From Phyllobacteriaceae bacterium (GTDB lineage Bacteria > Pseudomonadota > Alphaproteobacteria > Rhizobiales > Rhizobiaceae), in NCBI GenBank assembly GCA_024645155.1, contig JAHEGF010000005.1, forward strand, positions 22,239-33,888: 11,650 bases of DNA. Direction: 5' to 3'. Below are positions 6,732 to 11,650 of this stretch, piece by piece (the first letter of the stretch is position 1; every line of letters begins with the position of its first letter). Below the pieces are notes generated by a model. That model ran no database searches. It was not told the origin of the DNA and worked only from the letters and a program-made list of their open reading frames with translations. The translations under genes and the position numbers were made by a program.

Positions 6732-7895
6732 TCAAGAACCCTCGGCCACGATCTCCCGGCCGATGAGCCAGCGGCGGATTTCCGAAGTTCCGGCTCCTAT
6801 TTCATAGAGCTTGGCATCCCGCAAAAGCCGGCCGGTCGGATACTCATTGACATAGCCGTTGCCGCCCAGAAGCTGAATGGCGTCGAGCGCACATTGCGTT
6901 GCCTTCTCGGCTGCATACAGCACACACCCGGCAGCGTCCTTGCGTGTCGTCTCGCCGCGGTCGCAAGCCGCAGCGACCGCATAGACATAGGCGCGGCACG
7001 CGTTCATGGTTGAATACATGTCAGCAAGCTTGCCTTGCACAAGCTGGAACTCACCGATCGGCTGACCGAACTGTTTGCGCTCATGGACATAAGGCACGGC
7101 GACATCCAAACACGCCGCCATAAGTCCAATCGGCCCGCCGGAAAGCACCACGCGCTCGTAATCGAGACCCGACATCAAAACCTCGACACCGCGCCCTTCC
7201 TCGCCAAGCACGTTTTCGAATGGAAGCTCAACGTTTTCAAACACCAGCTCCCCGGTGTCCGAACCGCGCATTCCGAGCTTGTCAAGTTTTTGCGCAACCG
7301 AAAATCCCTTGGTATCGGTATCCATTACAAATGCAGTGATGCCGCGGGAACCGGCATCGGGATCTGTCTTGGCATATACCACCAGCGTATTTGCTGTCGG
7401 GCCGTTGGTGATCCACATCTTGGTCCCGTTCAGAACAAACCGGTCGTTGCGTTTTTCTGCACGTAGCCGCAGCGATACCACGTCGGACCCCGCCCCGGGT
7501 TCCGACATCGCCAATGCACCGACATTTTCTCCGGAGCACAGTCCGGGCAGAAACTTCGCCTTCTGCTCGTCCGTACCCCAGCGGTTGATCTGGTTGACGC
7601 ACAGGTTTGAGTGGGCGCCATAAGACAGCCCAACCGATGCGGATGCGCGGCTGATCTCCTCGACGGCAACCACATGGGCCACATAGCTCATACCGGAACC
7701 GCCATGGTCGGGATCGGCAGTCACACCGAGCAATCCGAGTGCACCCAGCTCTTTCCATAAATGGGCCGGAAACTCGTTCTTGATGTCAATATCTGCGGCA
7801 ATCGGCGCAATGCGCTCCTGCGCCATGCGACGCACCATGTCGCGCAAAGCCTCGACTTCCTCATCGAGGCCGAAACTCATCGAATTAGTGTACAT
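6732..7895 (-). CDS. ivd: Isovaleryl-CoA dehydrogenase
   Basis: This FAD enzyme oxidises isovaleryl-CoA to 3-methylcrotonyl-CoA, the step before MCC, passing electrons to electron-transfer flavoprotein. The 387 residues cover a complete acyl-CoA dehydrogenase: helical N-domain, beta domain with ALAMSEPGAGSD (127-138) and KMWITNG (159-165), and C-terminal helical domain with RKQFGQPIGEFQLVQ (273-287) and QLLGGNGYVNEYP. Isovaleryl-specific marks are Glu247 in GLDYERVVLSGGP, where IVD carries its catalytic base, and AKLYEIGAGTSEIRR (361-375), which lacks the Glu used at that place by straight-chain dehydrogenases. The ATG at 7895 has GGAG 7 nt upstream; a second in-frame ATG five codons later has less support. 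It overlaps the 3' end of tetR by 11 bp, so the two are probably co-transcribed and coupled. Confidence 0.95.
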   Translation of the reverse strand: MYTNSMSFGLDEEVEALRDMVRRMAQERIAPIAADIDIKNEFPAHLWKELGALGLLGVTADPDHGGSGMSYVAHVVAVEEISRASASVGLSYGAHSNLCVNQINRWGTDEQKAKFLPGLCSGENVGALAMSEPGAGSDVVSLRLRAEKRNDRFVLNGTKMWITNGPTANTLVVYAKTDPDAGSRGITAFVMDTDTKGFSVAQKLDKLGMRGSDTGELVFENVELPFENVLGEEGRGVEVLMSGLDYERVVLSGGPIGLMAACLDVAVPYVHERKQFGQPIGEFQLVQGKLADMYSTMNACRAYVYAVAAACDRGETTRKDAAGCVLYAAEKATQCALDAIQLLGGNGYVNEYPTGRLLRDAKLYEIGAGTSEIRRWLIGREIVAEGS

Positions 7896-8511
7896 TTACT
7901 CGCTCCAGACTGTCCGCAGCACCAACCAGGCGCATGGTCATTGAATGATAGGCATCGCAAACTTCATCAACGGTCAAACGGTCATCCGGCCTGAACCAGA
8001 CGATGACACCGGTAATCATCTGGATGATCGCCATTGCCGCCAGACCGACATCGTCAACGAAAAAATCTCCCGATGCAGCGCCTTCACGCAATATCGAGCG
8101 CAATTCCTTTTCGTAGGCACCGCGCATTTTCAGGATCATCGTCAGATTGTCCTTGGAGAGACTGCGCAGCTCCATGTTCGAAACATGTGTCGAATGACGC
8201 CGCTCGACATGAAACCGGACGTGGTTGCGTACGAATGCGGCCAGCAGTTCGCGGTTTCCCGCGCCTTTTGGACGGATAGTCTGCCACGACCGCAGGAGAT
8301 CGCCCATGTGGCTTTCCATGAGGCTGAAAAGAAGTTCTTCCTTGTTGGGGAAATACCGGTAAAGCGCAGCCGCCTGAACACCGACCGCCTTGGCCAATTC
8401 ACGCATCGTCACTGCCTCATAGCCGCGCCGGGCAATCAGATCCGTGGCACAGGCACGAATTGCCGCCTCTGTTTTCTTCCCGGATGATCCAACGGTCCTC
8501 GCCATGCCCAT
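7885..8511 (-). CDS. TetR-family regulator, probably of the leucine-degradation genes
   Basis: This is a 208-residue dimeric DNA-binding repressor type. The N-terminal TetR domain shows the helix-turn-helix at about 35-60 (TMRELAKAVGVQAAALYRYF followed by PNKEEL). The C-terminal helical domain (about 80-205) resembles the acyl-CoA-sensing KstR2/FadR-like group, with the conserved ending AIIQMITGVIVWFRPD. Its position directly before ivd with an 11-bp overlap makes ivd, and perhaps mccBA, its likely target. In beta-proteobacteria a TetR protein, LiuQ, is known to control leucine degradation; whether this is an orthologue cannot be told here. Start choice is open: ATG at 8511 or two codons later at 8505. 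Neither has a clear ribosome site, so the message may be leaderless or poorly translated. An AT-rich dyad lies 2 bp from the first ATG. Confidence 0.88.
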   Translation of the reverse strand: MGMARTVGSSGKKTEAAIRACATDLIARRGYEAVTMRELAKAVGVQAAALYRYFPNKEELLFSLMESHMGDLLRSWQTIRPKGAGNRELLAAFVRNHVRFHVERRHSTHVSNMELRSLSKDNLTMILKMRGAYEKELRSILREGAASGDFFVDDVGLAAMAIIQMITGVIVWFRPDDRLTVDEVCDAYHSMTMRLVGAADSLERVNVH

Positions 8512-8512
8512 T

Positions 8513-8536
8513 AATAAAACGCATGTTCATTTTATT
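8513..8536. promoter_or_regulatory. Imperfect 24-bp dyad at the tetR start, candidate TetR operator
   Basis: AATAAAA and TTTTATT are perfect outer arms separated by 10 bp; counting inner matches, 9 of 12 base pairs are symmetric. It sits immediately before the tetR ATG and downstream of the predicted tetR promoter, a usual place for an autoregulatory TetR operator. The arms are AT-only, so chance is not excluded. Confidence 0.4.
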
Positions 8537-8557
8537 CAAGAGCAAAATGCACCGGTT

Positions 8558-8586
8558 TTTATAGAAATCGAGGCGATTGCATCCAA
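8558..8586 (-). promoter_or_regulatory. Sigma70-like promoter for tetR-ivd
   Basis: Read on the minus strand, TTGGAT (8586-8581) and TATAAA (8563-8558) are separated by 17 bp, predicting a start near 8551 and a leader of about 40 nt. The -10 matches 5 of 6 bases; the -35 matches only 3 of 6. Confidence 0.45.
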
Positions 8587-8621
8587 TACAATCCTCATTA
8601 TCATGCACAGCCATGCATGAT
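8587..8621 (+). promoter_or_regulatory. -10 box and 8+8 bp inverted repeat over the start of the HTH-PBP regulator
   Basis: ATCATGCA (8600-8607) and TGCATGAT (8614-8621) form a perfect dyad with a 6-bp spacer that spans the regulator's ATG at 8613. A TACAAT -10-like box at 8587-8592 would start transcription near 8599, placing the dyad from +1 onward, which suits autorepression. No good -35 box was found. The -10 abuts the -35 of the opposing tetR promoter, so the two promoters may compete. Confidence 0.45.
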
Positions 8622-9494
8622 TTTCTCACCTCCAGAGAAGTTGCCGATTTGCTGCGCATAAAGGAACGCAAACTCTATGAGCTTTGCGCAGACGGCGTGC
8701 TCCCGGTGACAAGGGTTACCGGCAAGCTGCTCTTTCCGCGCAATGCACTGTTTGCCTGGCTTCAGCAAAATACCGACTATGGCGCCGGGCTTCCCGCCCT
8801 CAAACCCCGTCCCGCGGTTGTTGCCGGCAGCCACGACACTTTGCTTGAATGGGCTCTGCGGGCATCAAAAAGCCAACTTGCAACCTGGTTCGACGGTAGC
8901 GGCGATGGCATCGAACGCCTGGCCGATGGGCAATGTATGGCCGCCGGCATTCATTTTCATAGCGCCGATGGCGAAGACGCCAATATTGTCAGGCTCACCG
9001 ATCGTGCAGGCCGCGAGCCCGTCATACTGACTGAATGGGCAAAACGCCAACAGGGCCTTGTCGTTGGTGCAAGGTGCGCAGACCGGATTGGGGGAGTTTC
9101 AGACCTTCCGGGCAATACTATCGTCGAGCGCCAGCCCGGATCGGGCAGCCACGCTCTGTTTCGGGGTTTGATGGATGCATCGGGGATTGATCCGGATGGG
9201 ATCAAGACGGTTGCGTCGCCGGCACTTAACGAAAACGATGTTGCACAGGCGGTCGCAAGCGGCCATGCCGATGCCGGATTGGCCATCGAGGCCGTAGCCC
9301 GCCAGTACGGCCTGAAATTCTTGCCGCTTGTGATCGAGCGGTTCGATCTTGCAATATGGCGCCGCGATTATTTCGAGGAGCCGCTGCAACGGTTGTTTGC
9401 ATTTGCCGTAACACAGCCATTTCGCGCCCAGGCTGCCGAATTCGGCGGTTATGATATATCCGGCTTGGGTACCGTTCACTTTAATGGCCCCTGA
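8613..9494 (+). CDS. One-component regulator: excisionase-type HTH fused to PBP-like ligand domain (candidate tungstate/molybdate sensor)
   Basis: The 293-residue protein starts with an excisionase/MerR-like helix-turn-helix at about 3-52 (FLTSREVADLLRIKERKLYE, then VTGKLLFPRNAL). The rest (about 70-290) resembles the PBP-like domain (Pfam PBP_like type) also found C-terminal to molybdopterin-biosynthesis proteins: VERQPGSGSHALF at 171-183, GHADAGLAIEAVA at 217-229 and LKFLPLVIERFDLAI at 234-248. There is no signal peptide, so ligand sensing would be cytosolic. It converges on tupA, 29 bp from stop to stop, and by association probably senses tungstate or molybdate and controls tup genes. I prefer the ATG at 8613, which begins exactly at the HTH; an in-frame TTG at 8577 adds 12 residues without support. 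No ribosome site is evident. The ligand and targets are inferred. Confidence 0.8.
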   Translation: MHDFLTSREVADLLRIKERKLYELCADGVLPVTRVTGKLLFPRNALFAWLQQNTDYGAGLPALKPRPAVVAGSHDTLLEWALRASKSQLATWFDGSGDGIERLADGQCMAAGIHFHSADGEDANIVRLTDRAGREPVILTEWAKRQQGLVVGARCADRIGGVSDLPGNTIVERQPGSGSHALFRGLMDASGIDPDGIKTVASPALNENDVAQAVASGHADAGLAIEAVARQYGLKFLPLVIERFDLAIWRRDYFEEPLQRLFAFAVTQPFRAQAAEFGGYDISGLGTVHFNGP

Positions 9495-9523
9495 CTAACC
9501 GCCCTTCCCTGCAGTTCGGACCA

Positions 9524-10363
9524 CTAACCTGAATTTCCGGCTGGTTTGGCGTTTGGAAAGAACAGTTGCTGGCCGTCGCGCTTGTAGCCCGCAATCGCCT
9601 TTTGCCCCTCGGCACCGGTCATCCAGTCAATGAAGGCCAATGCATCGTCGGTCTTTACCTGCGGACATTTGCCGTGGCTGACTGCAATGATGCCATACTG
9701 GTTGAACAACGCGGGGTCTCCTTCAACAACGATGGTAAGATCGCCTTTGTTACCAAATGCGATCCAGCTTGCCCTGTCGGTTAGTGCATAGGCGCCCATG
9801 CCGGTTGCAATGTTCAGCGTCGCGCCCATACCCGATCCGGTTTCGCGATACCAACTGCCGCTGGCGGCGCCAACATCGATACCGGTGTCGGCCCATAATG
9901 CCAGTTCCTTCTTGTGCGTTCCCGAATCGTCACCCCGCGACGCAAATGGCGCGTTCGCCGCCGCGATCTTTTTCAATGCGGAAACAGCCGCATCAGAGCC
10001 CGTGACTTCTGCCGGGTCTGCTACAGGACCGACCACAACAAAATCATTGTACATGAGATCCGCGCGCGCAACGCCGTAACCAGATGCAACAAATTCCTCT
10101 TCCGCCGCCTTTGCATGGACGAGAAGAACATCACCATCGCAGTTTCGCGCATTTTTTATCGCCTGCCCGGTACCAACCGCCACGACGCGGACCTCGATAC
10201 CGGTTTCCGACGAAAATATCGGCAGCAGGTAATCATAGAGACCGGAGTTCTGCGTCGACGTCGTCGATTGAACAGTGATAAACCGTTCGGCGGAAATCGC
10301 CGGACCGCTTAATTGTGTGAGCGCAAAAGCCGCCGCGATCACGAACGCTAATGTTGACTTCAT
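9524..10363 (-). CDS. tupA: Tungstate ABC transporter substrate-binding protein
   Basis: This exported oxyanion-binding protein delivers its ligand to TupB in the inner membrane. It has 279 residues, with a Sec signal peptide (MKSTLAFVIAAAFALTQLSG) cleaved after AISA, residue 25. Family motifs are VQSTTSTQNSGLYDYLLP at 31-48, DVLLVHAKAAEE at 78-89, ASRGDDSGTHKKE at 141-153 and ETGSGMGATLNIA at 174-186. These match TupA rather than ModA. The ATG at 10363 is chosen because it begins the signal peptide and has AGGAG 8 nt upstream; the frame is open for 56 codons beyond without sense. It follows tupC by 19 bp in one operon, as the last gene. Tungstate is expected from the family; molybdate or another oxyanion is possible. 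Confidence 0.92.
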   Translation of the reverse strand: MKSTLAFVIAAAFALTQLSGPAISAERFITVQSTTSTQNSGLYDYLLPIFSSETGIEVRVVAVGTGQAIKNARNCDGDVLLVHAKAAEEEFVASGYGVARADLMYNDFVVVGPVADPAEVTGSDAAVSALKKIAAANAPFASRGDDSGTHKKELALWADTGIDVGAASGSWYRETGSGMGATLNIATGMGAYALTDRASWIAFGNKGDLTIVVEGDPALFNQYGIIAVSHGKCPQVKTDDALAFIDWMTGAEGQKAIAGYKRDGQQLFFPNAKPAGNSG

Positions 10364-10382
10364 GGGATCGGCTCCTTTTCGT

Positions 10383-11129
10383 TTATAGAACGATCTTGCC
10401 ATCGAGATATGCTGCCGCTTCCGCGCAACGGGGGCTGTTGAAAAATTGTTCGGCGCTTGTTTGTTCGAGAATTTTTCCGCCATGCATGAACACGACATGG
10501 TCCGCCATGCGCCGCGCCTGGGCGATATCATGGGTCACGAGAACGACCGGCCGTGCACGTCGGGCTGTATTCACTATTACCGTTTCGATCGCCAATGTGG
10601 CTGCCGGATCAAGGCTGGCAGTGGGTTCGTCGAGAAGCAGGATTTCCGGATCCAGACAAAGCGCGCGAGCAAGCGCCAGACGCTGCTGTTCGCCGCCGGA
10701 AAGATTACGCGCAGAAGTCCTCGCCAAATGCGCCAGACCCGCCTGATCTAGCGCCCGTGCCGCCTTTTTGCGCGCAACGCCCGGTGAATGCCCGGCAGCA
10801 ATCAGCGCAAAAACGATATTGGCAAGCGCCGGACGCCGCAAAAGCACCGGTTTTTGCAGTATCAGGCCAAGTTTGTGGTAACGCCGCCGTGCAGGGGAGT
10901 ATCCAGCCCAGGTAACATCACCGGCATCCGGCTCGACAAGGCCTGTAACTGTTCGCAAAAGCAGCGTCTTGCCGGCTCCATTCGCACCCAGAACAACCGT
11001 AATTCCGGACTTGTCGAACACGACACTAGGTACATTGAGCACGACCCTGCCGTTGCGCACCATCCGCAATCCCGACGCGGCAAGCGGCAAGATTGTCTGA
11101 TTAGCAGGTTTACGGTTGGCATCAGGCAT
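10383..11129 (-). CDS. tupC: Tungstate ABC transporter ATP-binding protein
   Basis: This 248-residue ATPase powers oxyanion import. All motifs are intact: Walker A GANGAGKT at 48-55, Q-loop Gln92, signature LSGGEQQRLALARA at 143-156, Walker B ILLLDEPTASLD at 163-174, and the switch His200 in VLVTHD. There is no C-terminal TOBE/regulatory domain, unlike ModC, which fits TupC. The ATG overlaps the tupB stop by 8 bp (ATGCCTGA), so translation is likely coupled. The protein has about 20 extra residues before the usual start of the fold, but the ATG sits well for coupling. It is read from the same transcript as tupB and tupA. Confidence 0.93.
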   Translation of the reverse strand: MPDANRKPANQTILPLAASGLRMVRNGRVVLNVPSVVFDKSGITVVLGANGAGKTLLLRTVTGLVEPDAGDVTWAGYSPARRRYHKLGLILQKPVLLRRPALANIVFALIAAGHSPGVARKKAARALDQAGLAHLARTSARNLSGGEQQRLALARALCLDPEILLLDEPTASLDPAATLAIETVIVNTARRARPVVLVTHDIAQARRMADHVVFMHGGKILEQTSAEQFFNSPRCAEAAAYLDGKIVL

Positions 11130-11650
11130 TGGAATATCGGATTGCCGAAGTTCTCAGCATCATCACAACCGCATTGACGCTTATTGCGATTGCAACCAGA
11201 ATCACGCCCAATCCCAATGCCAGCGCAAGGTTGCCGCGTGAAGTCTCCAGCGCAATCGTGGTCGTCATCACGCGCGTGACATGATTGATGTTGCCGCCGA
11301 CAATGATCACAGCGCCAACCTCCGCAATTGCCCGGCCGAACCCGGCTAGCACAGCGGTCATCAGGCTAAACCGTCCATCCCACAACAGCGCCGCCAATGC
11401 CCGGCCAGGCCCGATTCCGAACAGGACAAACTGCTCCGCATACTCCGCATTCAATTCGGCAATGATTTGCCGGGTGAGCGCGGCTACAATCGGAATGATC
11501 AATATTGTCTGTGCGATGATCATTGCGGCCGGCGTATAAAGCAGCTGCAACGGGCCAAGTGCGCCGGCGTTTGACAAAAGAAGGTATACGACCAGCCCGA
11601 CAACGACCGGTGGCAATCCCATCAGCGCGGATACCAGAATTGCAAGCGCA
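11122..11650 (-). CDS. tupB: Tungstate ABC transporter permease, truncated by the window edge
   Basis: This is the inner-membrane channel of the importer. The visible 175 C-terminal residues run open to the window end; the ATG at 11622 is internal (GLPPVVVGL continues the membrane segment begun by ALAILVSAL). At least four hydrophobic spans can be seen: around GLPPVVVGLVVYLLL, AAMIIAQTILIIPIVAAL, the GAVIIVGG region and LGVILVAIAISVNAVVMML. The cytoplasmic loop with AIAEVGAVIIVGG corresponds to the EAA loop that docks the ATPase. Family resemblance is to TupB permeases with the GLPPVVVGL segment. The N terminus and the operon promoter lie outside the window. Confidence 0.9.
   Translation of the reverse strand, partial: ALAILVSALMGLPPVVVGLVVYLLLSNAGALGPLQLLYTPAAMIIAQTILIIPIVAALTRQIIAELNAEYAEQFVLFGIGPGRALAALLWDGRFSLMTAVLAGFGRAIAEVGAVIIVGGNINHVTRVMTTTIALETSRGNLALALGLGVILVAIAISVNAVVMMLRTSAIRYSNA

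Noticed and set aside
7945..8487. 180-codon plus-strand ORF
   Set aside because: It is antisense to the TetR gene, which has a clear HTH and family pattern.
10364..10531. 56-codon upstream extension of tupA
   Set aside because: It overlaps the end of tupC, and the signal peptide and AGGAG site both mark the ATG at 10363.
1..11650. CRISPR arrays, insertion sequences, tRNA genes, phage or toxin-antitoxin genes
   Set aside because: No repeat-spacer pattern, transposase, tRNA cloverleaf or toxin-antitoxin-like pair was seen on either strand.

Overview
The window reads as a moderately GC-rich alphaproteobacterial chromosome, possibly a marine or soil Hyphomicrobiales/Rhodobacterales-type organism. 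I infer this from protein style and gene content, and it is not proven. Genes are densely packed. No rRNA, tRNA, CRISPR array, insertion sequence or phage gene was seen. Both ends cut through genes: a maleylacetoacetate isomerase on the left and a tungstate-type ABC permease on the right.

Left and centre (1-8511) hold branched-chain and aromatic amino-acid catabolism. A 5'-truncated maiA (+) converges, with 3 bp between stop codons, on a minus-strand leucine-degradation set: a TetR regulator (8511-7885), isovaleryl-CoA dehydrogenase ivd (overlapping tetR by 11 bp), then methylcrotonyl-CoA carboxylase beta (mccB) and the biotin-carrying alpha subunit (mccA). Together they carry isovaleryl-CoA to 3-methylglutaconyl-CoA. 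The hydratase and HMG-CoA lyase that finish the route are not in the window.

The leucine set is split between ivd and mccB by about 2.5 kb (4237-6731). This holds a secreted V8-like, probably glutamate-specific serine protease and a secreted four-cysteine protein that looks like an internal duplication. The protease has its own putative promoter with a perfect TGTGA-N6-TCACA CRP-type site at the class II distance, so it is probably controlled separately. A short ORF with a strong ribosome-binding site lies just before mccB and overlaps it by ATGA.

Right (8577-11650) is an oxyanion uptake module: tupB (partial), tupC and tupA on the minus strand, in the unusual order B-C-A, converging on a plus-strand one-component regulator. 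That regulator joins an excisionase-type helix-turn-helix to a periplasmic-binding-protein-like domain. It is a candidate tungstate/molybdate sensor of a different architecture from ModE or TunR. An 8+8 bp inverted repeat lies over its start codon and a separate AT-rich dyad lies at the tetR start, so the short divergent region between the two regulators appears to carry two distinct control sites.
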